Under the pieces are notes generated by a model. It was not told the DNA's origin. It saw only the letters and a program-made list of their open reading frames with translations, and ran no database searches. From positions 1 to 64,000 of the forward strand of contig JAPFBL010001014.1 of assembly GCA_026182355.1 (NCBI GenBank): DNA of 64,000 bases. The letters run 5' to 3'. This DNA is from Hermatobates lingyangjiaoensis (taxonomy: Eukaryota; Arthropoda; Insecta; Hemiptera; Hermatobatidae). Numbering within the stretch: the stretch's first letter is position 1; each line of letters opens with the position of its first letter. The position numbers were made by a program, and so were the translations under genes. This document shows positions 20,531 to 32,960 of this stretch, one piece after another.

Positions 20531-20703
20531 AGAAACATTTTATTTCATGCACACTTTTCGTCACGCAATCTTCACCACTCTCATGTTTGACCTGACCCTG
20601 CTACTTCCATAACACTGTGCTTGGCTTAGTACTATCTATAACCTAAAACTCAAACTCCTTTCAATTCTGGGCACAACTCTGGAATTAGTTAAACGAAGGA
20701 AAA

Positions 20704-21013
20704 TATGACGAGAATTTCTAAAAAGGATTATACAGTCATAGAATTAATTGATACTATAGTCAGTCTTAAATGCCAAAAGCAAGACCATCACTGGTATTTC
20801 AGCAATAAAGATCTAACGTCTTAAGAAGACCCAGACGACCACGAAATAATGTATAATGTAATGTCGTATAAAGAATGCCAAACAAAAGATTACAGACGAC
20901 AGTTACATACTGACACCAAAACACAGCAGTACAAAAATTCAGAAGTAATAGGTGCGTGACCTGGAACTGCTAATTACAACGCGCCCTGGCAGTACGCGGA
21001 AAAAGTCTCGTTG
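20704..21013 (+). pseudogene. Decayed reading frame, product unknown
   Basis: ATG at 20705 opens MTRISKKDYTVIELIDTIVS then LKCQKQDHHWYFSNKDLTS, a stop, EDPDDHEIMYNVMSYKECQT and further in-frame text to about 21010. Coding-like composition over about 100 codons with two stops. I do not recognise it; it may belong to the neighbouring retroelement. Confidence 0.35.
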
Positions 21014-21410
21014 ATCGTTGGTAAACAATGAATGACAAATCTGAAATGTAAACTCATATACTACACCGACTCCTATAGATTCTCTACAGTAACTCCTTCC
21101 AGGACTATTCAAATTCAGAAAAAACTAAAACACGCCCAACAATCCGACTCTCAGATTCCTCCCCTCCTACTCATCAACTGGTTTCGGAATGAGAAGTGGG
21201 GAAATCCCCACTACTACGCCCCGCCGCCCGCCCGCCCATATAAGAAACATCAATTGCATTGGAAACAGCCAGAATAAACAAGGAAAATTATTGATGCTAT
21301 TCAAAATCCGTGCTCAAAATCAACCTTATTATTTATTGTATTTCCAATTATTCTTTCTTTTATTATTTATTGTACTTCTAATTATTCTTTCTTGTTAGAT
21401 GTATAAATAA

Positions 21411-22512
21411 CTAGCAAACCTTGCCCATCTTTGACAATTTTTGTGGAATCAAAACATGGTATTCCAAAATATCCATGATCATTAGAAATCATAGAATTGT
21501 AAAAAATACCATTATTAGTGTAGTGTTAAACAAATGCTTCTGTATACACCACATTAGATGTCTGTCCTTGAGATTCATGGAAGAACAAAGAGTTGGAACA
21601 TCTAACTCTTGAGCAAGCAAACTACAGTTGACCATTTGAGAAAATGGTCCTGTCCCTTTTCACATTTCCCGATGCACTCAAGTTTCGTAACATGAAATTT
21701 CTTAGAAGCATGATGGTGCTCCTACTTTAAGTTTTTACTCATGAGCAGGCAGTCCAGGAGCAGTCACGGAGTCAAGAAATTCAGTTGGATAATAACTGCT
21801 TCCTCATTACTAATCACTCTCTTCACTGACTTTTAAGTTCTTTCTTCGGCTTGATATAGTGTAAGAACCTGTTTGTTGTTTTTTCCTACCTGTTAATATT
21901 AATGACTGAGAATTACTCGTTCACAAAGCCATTTATTCTGAATAGATAGTAGATCCTCAACTCTGGGAAACACCTTTTCAATGATGTCAAATACGCAATA
22001 TATTCAAAGGCTCAAATGCAATTAAAATCAACAACAATACCTACTTGCCACACCCGTGTATTTTCAAAATAAACTTGTCTGCGAAGTGAGCAAAATACAG
22101 CTTAAAGCACCTTAATTTCGCTTCTGCACTGAATTATCAATCTACTTAGAGCCTATATTTTAAGTTATGCATACACAAATCCAGTGTCAAAGTTTCAGCT
22201 CGCTATGCCTTATGCTTATGTGGCTGTGTTTACTTGTGACAAACGTTTTTTCTTTAAACGTCCATAACTTCACTGCTACGTTGAATTTCCAATCAATTCA
22301 GAGCCTATATTTTAAGTTAGACATACACAAATTTACTGCAAAAGTTTCAGTTTGATATGTGTATTTTGATATATATAAAATTTTGCGGACAAACCGACAG
22401 AAAATTTTCTAAGGGTGGATTCGATTTCTCCAATGTATGAAACGTAAAGAAAACTTGAAATGAGTCAGTTCTAAACAATGTACAGACAAAATCATTATTT
22501 TATTTATATAGA
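21411..22512 (-). mobile_element. Helitron copy 2, 1102 bp
   Basis: Minus-strand start TCTATATAAATAAAATAATG (T at 22512 after A), end CTAG at 21411 followed by T. Interior blocks match copy 1. The helicase part is further deleted. Confidence 0.8.
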
Positions 22513-22690
22513 TATATCTCTAGTATAACCTATGATATGAGGTTATACTTTACTAAGTTCTATGTTTACATCCTTTATTATATTATTATAGATTTAAATA
22601 ACTTTGTAATTTTATTTATTCTTTTTAGGTTGGTCTTATTTACTTGGTTTATTCATTATTTTATTACATTATAATAGATTTGACATTATA
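22513..22690. other. AT-rich non-coding stretch
   Basis: Low-complexity T-rich sequence between two Helitron copies; nothing recognised. Confidence 0.5.
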
Positions 22691-23508
22691 ATTTTACATA
22701 TAGATTTGACATCATTGAAAAGGTGTTTCCCAGAGTTGAGACTGTACTATCTACTAAGAATAAATAGTTTTGTGAACGAGCAATTCTCGTCCCTTAATAT
22801 GATCAGGCAGTAAAAGTCAACAAACAAGTTCTTACGCTATATCATACTGAGGAAAGAACTTACAAGTCAGTAAAGAGAGTGATTAGTGATGAGGAAGCAG
22901 TTCATTATCTAACTGAATTTCTTGACTCCGAATTTATTTCTCCTGGACTGCCTGCTCATGAGTAAAACCTTCAAGTTGGTGCACCAATCATGCTGCAATT
23001 TAGTATCAGTAAAAAATTTCATGTCACGAAAGTGAGTGCCCCAAAACTGTGCAACGACACACAACTATCAGTTCGTGCTCTACACAGATATGCCATAGAG
23101 CTGGACATCATAACTGGGTATGGTATACAGGAGTCTGTGTGTATACCACCCATACATTTGATTCTGGCCACTATCCGTTTCCGCTGAAGCGATTGCAAAG
23201 TCCTGTCAGAGTCTATTTCGCAATGGCGGTAACTAAGTCGCAAGGGGAAACTTTATCTAACGCACGAATTGAAGTGAGTGAGGACAAGTTTTTCTCACTT
23301 GGTCAACTGTAGTTTGCTTACTCAAGGTTCCAACCCTTTGTTTTTCCATCAACCTGAAGGACAGACATCTAATGTGGTGTATACAGAAGAATTTGTTTAA
23401 CAGTCCACTAATAATGGTATTTTATACTATTCTATAATTTCAAATGATATTTCGGAATACCAAGTACAATCGAATTTTTGATTCCGTCAAAGACAGGTAG
23501 GTTTGCAA
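22691..23508 (+). pseudogene. Helitron copy 3, helicase C-terminal remnant
   Basis: 5'-truncated copy in plus orientation. Frames give NEEAVHYLTEF-like text, LPAHE then VGAPIMLQFSIS, KLCNDTQLSVRALHRYAIEL with DIITG, and FAMAVTKSQGETLSNARIEV with FSLGQL. These are domain motifs V-VI of the Pif1-type helicase of a Helitron. It ends near gattccgtcaaagacaggta, a damaged 3' hairpin. Confidence 0.8.
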
Positions 23509-23516
23509 GTTACATA

Positions 23517-24317
23517 AAATCTGGAGTGGCCTACACTCTACTTTACTATAAGTAACTTAATGTCAAATTTCTTGAGTATATAAAACATAACGTCTCATTT
23601 AAGCATAACATAAATATCTAAATGGGATATAATTATTAGCATTTCATTCGTGAGGTAGTACAGATAGTGATTGAAGGACATATCAATTTATAAGCTTATT
23701 TTTGTACATCACACATAATTTATTATTTGCAAATAATTTCATTAGTATAACTACAGCAGTAATAACATTTTTGAAAAACCAAAGTGAACATTTCTTGATA
23801 CGAAATATTATCCTACAAGAGAACATGGCTATTGTTCAAATAGCCAGTAGATTTCTTACATCGTTTATTTGACATCCTTCTAGATTGAATATTAAAGTAA
23901 AATTTTCAAATTTAAAACAGTAAAATACCCTTTTTTTCTCTGAAAAACATCTTAAACAGCGAAGAAAATGTTGTTTTAAGGTGATTTGTTAATTAAAGAT
24001 GTACAATAATTACATTTATTAATCTCTAAACGAAAGATTTCAATTTTGAATGATCTTTTACATTTGTGGTTTTTAACAGAATTATTATACTGGGAATTTT
24101 ACGGCTTCTTAGTATTTAATAAGATCATTTTCCTTCCCCTTTGTCAAATAACATATATACGAATTTTCTCACAGTGAGTGTTATTATTTTCCTGCACAAT
24201 ATTATTCCTCTTACATCTCATATAAGTCAATAAACAATTTAAATTATTCCTTTATAAATATCAATTTTACCTCAGTGGATTCACTCAAAAAATTTCTATG
24301 TCAATGTAAACAATGTA
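23517..24317 (+). repeat. RepA copy 1
   Basis: Starts aaaatctggagtggcctaca. It contains the uninterrupted site ctcttaca/tctcatataag (junction 24215/24216) that is split by a Helitron in the minus-strand copy. Confidence 0.85.
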
Positions 24318-25117
24318 AAAAAATCTGGAGTGGCCTACACTCTACTTTACTATAAGTAACTCAATGTCAAATTTCTTGAGTACATAAAACATAACATATT
24401 ATTTAAGCATAACATAAATATCTAAATGGGATATAATTATTAGCATTGCATTCGTGAGGTAGTACAGATAGTGATTGAAGGACATATCAATTTATAAGCT
24501 TATTTTTGTACATCACAAATAATTTATTATTTGCAAATAATTTCATTAGTATAACTACAGCAGTAATAACATTTTTGAAAAACCAATGTGAACATTTCTT
24601 GAAACGAAATATTATCCTACAAGAGAACATGGCTATTGTTCAAATAGCCAGTAGATTTCTTACATCGTTTACTTGACATCCTTCTACATTGAATATTAAT
24701 GTAAAATTTTCAAATTTGAAACAGTAAAATACCCTTTTTTCTCTGAAAAACATCTTAAACAGCGAAGAAAATGTTGTTTTAAGGTGATTTGTTAATTAAA
24801 GATGTACGATAATTACAGTTATTAATCTTTAAACGAAAGATTTATATTTTGAATTATCTTTTACATTTTTGGTTTTTAACAGAATTATTATACTGGGAAT
24901 TTTATGGCTTCTTAGTATTTAATAAGATCATTTTCCATCCCCTTTGTCAAATAACATATATACGAATTTTTTTTTAATGAGTGTTATCATTTACCTGCAC
25001 AATATTATTCCTCTTACATCTCTTATAAGTCAATAATATATTTTAATTTTTCCATTAGAAACATCAATTTTATCTCAGTGGATCGCTCAAAAAATTTCTA
25101 AGTCAATGTAAACAATG
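24318..25117 (+). repeat. RepA copy 2 (tandem)
   Basis: About 95 percent identical by eye to 23517-24317, direct orientation. Also has the empty Helitron site (25018/25019). Confidence 0.85.
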
Positions 25118-25941
25118 TAAAAAAATACAAAAAATTCGACAAGTATAGCAGGTGATCTCTTAGTCTAGGGTAAACAAACAGTTTTTATATCGTTATTGCT
25201 CTTTCCCGTAATTGAAACTTCATGATTTTTTTTTTATGAATTGCTAATTGTTTGTTCCATTTTTGGTCAAATTTTCATTATTTTTTAACGAGCCGTTTAG
25301 CGTCAAAAAAACATTTTCTGAAAACACAAATCGTACTATAACGCCCCTTTAGCGAATGTAATTTTAGAAAAAAATATCTCAACTCATTCTCCATATATTG
25401 TTCTATTTATAGGCATAGTTTCATCTTTGTCCGTCAAACAGTATGGCTTGTATCGCTCTCACAAGGTTTGAGATTGAATTATAAGTCAAAATTTTTACAT
25501 TTTATTGAAAAAAAAATATTTCCTGTTGATTTAAAATTCTGAATATATTTTTCGTTTGTTCGATTTGTAACTTCAAAGATAATGTCAAAATTTCAAAACT
25601 CTAGGGTTATCAGTTTAGGAGAAATAAATGCTTTAAAAAAAACGGTTTTTGGCAAAAAAAGTGACTTTCCCATCATGCATAATTCTTCCCAAACAATAGG
25701 GATCTTCGTCTTATGAGGCCCATTTTTGTGTAAAATATCAACTTGATCCATCAAAGATTCTGGACCGTAGCGTGGTAACAAGCAATGCTAACACACTCAC
25801 CCACCCACCCACACACACACAGACATCATCGTAAAAACTTCATAAAACGACTTCTGGGACCTCAAAACATGTAATTCCGTCAAAATCTCGAGATCGAATT
25901 TTTTCACGATCACTATACTTTACTTATAGTAAAGTAAAAAT
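25118..25941 (+). repeat. RepB copy 1
   Basis: From attcgacaagtatagcaggt to actttacttatagtaaagta. Inverse of 16035-16850, including the acccacccacccac tract and ccgtcaaaatctcgagatcg. Confidence 0.85.
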
Positions 25942-26754
25942 ATAATAAAATCGACAAGTATGGCAGGTGATCTCTTACTCTAGGATAAACAAAGAGTTTT
26001 TATATGGTTATTGCTCTTTCCCGTAATTGAAACTTCATGAATTTTTTTTATGAATTGCTAATTTTTTGTTCCATTTTTGGTCAAATTTTCATTATCTCTT
26101 AATTAGCCGTTTAGCGTCAAAAAAACATTTTCTGAAAACAGAAATCGTACTGTAACGCCCCATTAGCGAATGTAATTTGTAAAAAAATATCTCAACTCAT
26201 TCTCCACATAATGTTCTATTATTAGGCATAGTTTCATTCTTTTCCGTCAAACAGTATGGCTTGTATCGCTCTCAGAAGGTTTGAGATTGAATTATAAGTC
26301 AAAATTTGTACATTTTATTGAAAAAAAAATTATTCCTGTTGTTTTAAAATTCTGAATATATTTATCGTTTGTTCCATTTGTAACCTTAAAGATAATGTCA
26401 AAATTTCAAAACTCTAGGGTTATCAGTTTAAGAGAAATAAATGTTTTCAAAAATACGGTTTTTGGCAAAAAAAGTGACTTTCCCATTATACATAATTCTT
26501 CCCAAACAATAGGGATCTTCTTCCCTATGAGGCCCATTTTTGTGTAAAATATCAACTTGATCCATCAAAGATTCTTGACCGTAGCGTAGTAACAAGCAAT
26601 GCTAACTCACTCACCCACCCACCCACACACACACAGACATCATCGTAAAAACGTCATAAAACGACTTCTGAGACCTCAAAACATGTAATTCCGTCAAAAT
26701 CTCGAGATCGATTTTTTTCACGATCACTATACCTTACTTATAGTAAAGTAAAAA
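25942..26754 (+). repeat. RepB copy 2 (tandem)
   Basis: Direct repeat of the preceding 820 bases, with the same start (aaatcgacaagtatggcagg) and the same end palindrome. Confidence 0.85.
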
Positions 26755-27232
26755 TCGTAATATTTCAATAAACACAAACAGCAATAAAACTATAATACAC
26801 CTGCTGTACTTGTGGGATTTGTTTACACTGACTTTCCGAATGAATCCACTAAATAAAATTTATGTTTAAGATGTTTAATGAATAATCTTGAAATGATTTC
26901 ATAAACTGAATATGTCATATATGAAGAATAAAATTCTTATAAATAAATAATCAGCTATAATTAAACATATAATTTCTAATGATTTCCATGGTGCAATGGA
27001 TTTGTTTAATAAAATGCTTTAATCAATCTATGTTTTGCATTCTTGAACAAAAATTAATATCAGATGTAACTTTTTTTGTGTTTATGAATAAAATTATCTT
27101 TGATTAATATTGAATTATCTGAAATAGACTTTTTCGTTCTATATTGTCTATTCTTCAAGTTGTCCATAAGTTTGGTATTACGTTTACTTACAGTAAAATT
27201 GAGTGTAGACCACTCCAGATTTTTTATCTTAT
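26755..27232. repeat. Diverged RepA/RepB material
   Basis: Begins like RepB (cacctgctgtacttgtggga) and ends with gagtgtagaccactccagat, the inverse RepA end. Confidence 0.55.
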
Positions 27233-27335
27233 GTTTTATTTCTGTTCGAATTAAATATTTATAGGTATTGCAGGACAGTGTGTGCCGGGTTAGCTATTAT
27301 ATAAATAATTAAACACCAAATTAAGCTTAGCTAAA

Positions 27336-27835
27336 GGCATCGTTTTTTCCGAAAATAAGACGTCTTACTTTTTTTTTTTAGGTCAAAATCCGTGCTAGGG
27401 CTTATTCTCGGGGGAGGGCTTGAAGTACATTAAGTAGATTTACATATTTTTGTTTAATATTTATTTTTATACAGAAATTTAATTATTTTATTACAATCAT
27501 GTCATCTTCTGGAACATCGTCATAAATTTTCAAAATTTTGAATTCCGTTCTGATTTTCCTCCAAATCTATTTCCTGTAGAATCATTGGTCTGAATCTCTC
27601 ATGTCTTGCAATATAGCTAATATAGGTAAACAAGGAATTTCTTGGAATATTTTTTTCTAAAGAATTCTCTGAAATATTACGACAGCTACAGATACCTACT
27701 ACATTCAACAGCAATTTTTTAACGAATTATATTTTTCTCATTATACTAACTAGGGCCTATTTTCAGGGGGAGTGCTTAAAGTCCAAAACGTCCTGAAAAT
27801 CACGCTAGGACTTATTTTTGGAAAAAAGACGGTAA
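27336..27835. mobile_element. MITE with AATAAGAC ends, copy 1
   Basis: Left end ccgaaaataagacgtct, right end inverse of ggaaaaaagacgg. Interior blocks tccgtgctagggcttattct and agaatcattggtctgaatct are shared, inverted, with 53350-53850. No transposase. Confidence 0.65.
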
Positions 27836-27842
27836 CACACTG

Positions 27843-27872
27843 ATTGTTGGCAAAGTTCGCCGGGTCAGCTAG
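27843..27872 (+). mobile_element. Helitron-like 3' end fragment
   Basis: aaagttcgccgggtcagctag has the hairpin-plus-CTAG layout of another Helitron family; similar ends at 27285 and, inverted, at 53160. Confidence 0.4.
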
Positions 27873-27954
27873 CACGTAATAAAATTATTTGTTCCAAATA
27901 AGTAAAGCAGTTTCATTAAAAAGACATTTTTGATTTACATGGGCTATTAGATTT

Positions 27955-28142
27955 AGTCTGGTATGGGAATGGGCAACTTATGGCACGCGTGCCAAACTTG
28001 GCACGCCGATGACTTGTCTCTGGCACTCTAGAGCACAGGTTACCCTAAGCACAGAATCTGTAAAATAATCGATCAAACAAAAAGCCAGTAAACGGCTGAC
28101 GTTATCACCCGCTAGGGGATCCGTTAAAACCATAAAAAAAAA
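27955..28142 (+). mobile_element. hAT-like MITE end joined to SINE tail
   Basis: Begins gaatgggcaacttatggcac with ggcacgcgtgccaaacttgg, then from 28050 carries the second SINE tail type (gatcaaacaaaaagccagta). Confidence 0.6.
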
Positions 28143-28627
28143 CTACATAATTATATACTAACTGAATGTATACATTTGATATTACTATATTATTTAACTT
28201 TTGATTAATAAACAATATAGTTTAAAATCTACATTACACCAGTTCTGAAGCTTCATTAATGAAAAACTGTATTAATATATTTCAATAAATTTTATCATCG
28301 TACGTACCAATCATCGTTATTTGCTTTATAAGGTTCAAAAATGATTTCATGATTGTTACAATTGTTAATGGAGTCAGATACGTTGAAATAAATCAATTAA
28401 CTACCTCGTAATTAATCAATTAATTATTTGATGGTACATTTTAATTAATCAAGTAATTACCTCGTTTATCAATTTTTTTTTAGATATTGAATGTCGGCTA
28501 TTCTACATATACTTTTTGTTATTAATATAAGTTTTAATTGAAAATAACACGGAACTTAGCTGATTCCTGTTTCTTAACAAGGTTGTCAATTTTCCTAAAT
28601 AACACTCTCGTTACTTCGTCTATACCG

Positions 28628-29117
28628 GGAGTGGGCAATCTCTGGCACGCGTGCCAAACTTGGCACGCCGATGACTTGTCTCTGGCACGCAAGAGCACAG
28701 GTTACCCTTAGCACAGATGCAAGCACATGTTACCCTAAGCACAGACAAAAAACAACTACTTTCCTTGGGGTATAAGCTTTCATGCCATGACAGTATATGT
28801 ACGTCCTGGTGGTGAAGAGGTTTAAGCTCTACGATGCTAAAGAGGTCTCAAGAAAATCTTATCTGTTGTATTCTATTAAGGTCACAAAAGCTTAAAGGCT
28901 GTTGAAATCTACTTTTGAAGGTTAAATACATTTTTTTCTGTGTTTTTTTTATACTATATTTTACTGCACTGATGTAATTTATTATTTTTTCGTTTAAAAA
29001 GTTCTTAAGAGATACCAAATATATTCTAAAAAAAAAATGGCTGGCACGTGGAAAAAGTTTGTGTCAGAGACTTGGCTGATTTTGGCACGCACTCTCGAAA
29101 AGGTTGCCCACCCCTGG
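28628..29117. mobile_element. hAT-like MITE
   Basis: Ends are ccgggagtgggcaatctctg and the inverse of caggggtgggcaaccttttc, the common hAT terminal pattern. Interior has ggcacgcgtgccaaacttgg and its partner near the right end. No transposase; the 8-base target duplication is not clear. Confidence 0.65.
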
Positions 29118-29552
29118 CCTAGTAACTTCTAAAATTCTAGTTCATGTTGGTTACTTCCTTTTAAATTTTTTTTTTTTTTAATATTGGCGAAATAACGAGA
29201 GTGCTAATTAGAACAAACTTTTGATTGACTGAGTAAATGTGATTGATTGACTGAACGTGATTGACTGAAGGAGCGTGATTGACGTATAAGGAAGGCGGGA
29301 AAGTGTTTCTTCAATGAGTGAAAGAGAGAGAAGTGTAAGAGAAAGAGATCGCTCATGTGACAACATCTCCATACAATAGAACACTCCGCGAGTTATCTAC
29401 TGTAGCATTCTACACAATTATTTTACCCTACTCTCCAAAAATTAACTTACCCCACAAAAATACTTTTGTTTTTCACCTATTTTTGTTTTTTTTTTTAAAA
29501 AAAACACATTTACATGAAATTCATATTTACAGCTTTGTGACTTTCGTGCTCT

Positions 29553-29920
29553 ACTACAGGGATATTCAATCTTTTTTAACATCCGATCAATTTTTGACGC
29601 CAAAAATTTATTCGCCACCCTTTAATGAAAACAAAAATAAAATTAACAACAAATAAAAAAGGGAAAGTAAAAAATAAATTTGATCAATAGTAACTTTAAT
29701 GAGATTTCTGTGCCGCATTAATAATAAATAAATAATTTATTTATTCTAGTCGTTTATTTTCTATTCAAAAATAAACAATTTGAAACATTTCGGGACCCCT
29801 GTTTAACCTTAAGGGACCCCAAGGGTATCGCGACCCATCGGTTGAAGACCCTTGTCCTAAACCATGCATGGGCTACCTACGGCCCGCGGGCCAAATCCGG
29901 CCCAATAGGGCTTTCGTTAG
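29553..29920. mobile_element. hAT-like MITE ends
   Basis: cagggatattcaatcttttt at the left, ttgaagacccttg at the right (29843-29855); a second element begins with cggcccgcgggccaaatccg (29880-29899), typical of hAT MITEs. Part of the first recurs inverted at 30800-30965. Confidence 0.55.
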
Positions 29921-30137
29921 GCCTCCAGAAACCTTTGATTAATATCAATTTTATTCTTTTTCTTGTTTCACTAACCATTTCTATGTAAAGTAAACCAAAG
30001 ATAAATGAATAAAAAGTCAGTAGTTTATCAATGTTTAGCTGCGAAGTACATATATATGGAATTATAGGCATATATGTATAGATGATCAACTGAGTTGGGT
30101 TTTTGACTCTGACGAGGACCGCTTGTTGCAGTTGGGG

Positions 30138-30570
30138 GATCTTGTTCTTGTACTCCCGTTTCTTGTTGTGGTTTGATCATTGATTGTTGTTTCACGTGTT
30201 GATGTGAAAACTTTTTATATATGTATAGATATAAAGATTTCACATAAACACGTGAAATAACAATCAATGATCAAACCACAATAAGAAAATGGGAAAACAA
30301 GACTAAGATCTTTCAACCGTAACAAGCGGTCTTCGTCAGAGTCAAAAACCCAACTGATGTTTTTGACTCTGACGAAGACCGCTTGTTACGGTTGAAAGAT
30401 CTTAGTCTTGTTTTCCCATTTTCTTATTGTGGTTTGATCATTGATTGTTATTTCACGTGTTTATGTGAAATCTTTATATCTATACATATATAAAAAGTTT
30501 TCACATCAACACGTGAAACAACAATCAATGATCAAACCACAACAAGAAACGGGAGTACAAGAACAAGATC
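30138..30570. repeat. 433-bp palindrome of foldback family A
   Basis: Arms of about 211 bases (30138-30348 and 30360-30570) around an 11-base spacer. Each arm consists of one standard family A unit plus a second, slightly different one. Arms are nearly identical by eye. Confidence 0.9.
30365..30407 (+). ncRNA. Hammerhead-like motif, family A
   Basis: CTGACGA (30369-30375), extra A, stem GACCG/CGGTT, GAA, palindrome AGATCT (30397-30402), T, then AGTC (30404-30407) pairing with GACT (30365-30368). The best-formed copy; the opposite arm has the same motif on the minus strand. Confidence 0.55.
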
Positions 30571-30599
30571 ATTGATATATATATATATTTATATATTAT

Positions 30600-30765
30600 A
30601 TATTATAACTATTATATATTAAAAACCATGCCGGTGGTTTTTCCTGCCACTGTTTCCGGCGTGCTTGGTCGCCCATTCTATTTTCTCCTGAAGACGGATC
30701 ATCCGAAAATTTGAGCTTGTAAGTGTGTCTCTTTCTCTGTGTGTTGCTTTTCTTCGTTTTTGAGC
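30600..30765 (+). repeat. PLE pLTR-like family B arm
   Basis: Contains tctcctgaagacggatcatc then cgaaaatttgagcttgtaag. Confidence 0.6.
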
Positions 30766-30964
30766 TGATCTGCGTCGTTTTAAATAATTGAAATTGTTTA
30801 TTTTTAAATAGAAAATAAAGGACTAAATTAAATAAATAATTTATTTATTAATGTGGCACAGCAATCTCATTAAAGTTACTATTGATCAAATTTATTTTCG
30901 TTTTCCCTATTTCATTTTTGTTCTCACTAAAGGGTCGCGATGTAAAAAAGGTTGAAGATCTCTG

Positions 30965-31143
30965 TACTAGACGACCCGTGACCCCTTGTGTCACTCAGTC
31001 TTAAGAAATTATAACGACAGTTAAATAAATACATTCACTGAGTCTGATTGACAGGAATAACTGTTATTTCTATTTCTTGTTATTAAGTCGTGAAAACAAA
31101 GATTCTTATATGACCCCAAGCTTTTGATATAGTATTCTTAACA
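30965..31143 (+). repeat. Interspersed repeat, paralogue of 7245-7440
   Basis: Shares ccaagcttttgatatagtat and tgattgacaggaataa. The following 31144-31325 and 31450-32090 are AT-rich with short repeats (aaacatcaattcaagatata) and no gene. Confidence 0.65.
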
Positions 31144-31337
31144 TGATTCAAGATATACACAGAGAGTATATTTAATAAAAGAAAACATCACTTAAAAGTG
31201 AAAAATTTCATTTATTTTATTACATAATGCCCCATATTTGGCTTGTATCTGTTTCTTACACAATTTCTCCAGTTTCCGGAATTCCTTTCCCGTCTCTTCA
31301 TTAAAACTATAAAGCTTATCTATCACCAATATTGCTA

Positions 31338-31376
31338 GTCGACATGTTTCGAATGTACCACATTCATCATCAGGAC
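31338..31376 (-). ncRNA. Hammerhead-like motif, family I
   Basis: Minus strand: GTC, CTGATGA (31373-31367), extra T, perfect stem GAATG/CATTC, GAA, palindrome ACATGT (31347-31342), C, GAC pairing with the leading GTC. Confidence 0.55.
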
Positions 31377-32093
31377 AATAATGAGAATAATAGTAGGATT
31401 GTTAGTTTATATATATATACGTGGATTACTATTGGAATGTTCACCGGACATCGCCCTGGGTCACGGGGCATTATGGGGGATTAAGGCAGGGTGGTTTGAC
31501 TCATCTACTACCTGGCTAATCTGATTTGGCCTGTTGGAAAATAGTTTTAAAATTCCACAAAAATTATTAAGTTGGATATTTATGGATATTTATTTATTTG
31601 TTGGAAATTGTGTAAGAAACAGATACAAGCCAAATATGGGGCGTTATTTAACAATATATGTTTAAATGAAGGATTGCTTCCAACTTTTATTAAATAAATA
31701 AATAAAACATCAATTCAAGATATATATACAATCAAGCATATTTAAAACCAACAAAACGTGTAAATTCAAATATTGCAGTATTCTAAACATGATTAAAGAC
31801 ATATACACCGTAAGTATGTTTAGCAAAACCAAAAATTATTTAAAAGTGAAAAATTGTATTTAATATATAACATAAATAAATAAAACATCAATTCAAGTTA
31901 TATATTCTAAACATGTAAATTGAAATATTCCAATTTTTCTTACCCAATATAAAATAACATTAATGAAAGGAATGTAGCTTTATAATATTGGCTTATTATA
32001 ATATTTATTGTATACAATTTGATGTTGACGCATGTAATACACAGTGTAAAATGCTTGGAAAAAGATATGCCTTAGAAGAATCGTGTTTAAAAG

Positions 32094-32405
32094 GGTCCCG
32101 GTTTGCTCAGTGGTTAATGTTCTCGCCTCTGGGCTGGTAGGTTCCAGGTTCGATCCCCACCTGGCTCTCAATTTTTCACGCGGGAGGTGAATAAATCTGA
32201 ACATGCTGTCCCTCGGAGAGGACGTGAAGTCGTCAGTCCCGAGCCTGTAGGATGTCAGGTACTCGTTAAAGATCCCTACTCGAAATGCACTAGAGATAGG
32301 CAATATTTAGAACTCCCAATGTAGAATCTGTAGAATCACCGATCAAACAAAAAGCTGGTAATCGGCTGACATTATCAACCGCTTGGGGATTGTTTTAAAC
32401 AATAA
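32094..32405 (+). mobile_element. SINE with second tail type
   Basis: tRNA-like head gtttgctcagtggttaatgt and B-box caggttcgatcccc. Shared body, then tail gatcaaacaaaaagctggta, atcggctgac, ending in an A-rich run. Confidence 0.85.
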
Positions 32406-32638
32406 AAAAAAACTTATTTAAACTGGCATATGTGTTCATGTTTGTATTCGTAAAATTATTCATTTCAAACCTCTTAATATAATAGTTTATTATATATACT
32501 TTCGGAATTTCATACATCTGTTTATTGCTTAATTTAGAAATACGATTGTTAAATCAATACGTTGGCTTTGAATGTTTGATTTGAACTTGGAAAACTGACT
32601 GATTCCTGATAAATAGAATTTGTTTTATATATATATAA

Positions 32639-32960
32639 GCGGGCTAGGTTAGCTCAGTGGTTAACGTACTCGCCTCTGAACTGATAGGACCGGGGTTCAA
32701 TCCCCACCTGGCCTTCGATTTATCTACTCGACAGCAGAATAAATCTGAGTACGTCGTTCCTCGGAGAGGACGTTAAACCCGTCGGTCTCGAGCCTGTACA
32801 ATGTCAGGTACTCATTAATGATACCTACTCTAAATTCACCTGAGTTAGACAAAATTTAGGACTCCCACTTTAGAATCAATCTTCATTGCGTGGTATCACA
32901 AAGGGTCATTGCTCGGCCTAAGTGTGTTCCCTTGTGAGACTGCCACTGGAACCTAACCTA
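32639..32960 (+). mobile_element. SINE with LINE-type tail
   Basis: Head ggctaggttagctcagtggt, B-box ggggttcaatcc, shared body, tail ending ggaacctaaccta. Full length. Confidence 0.88.
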
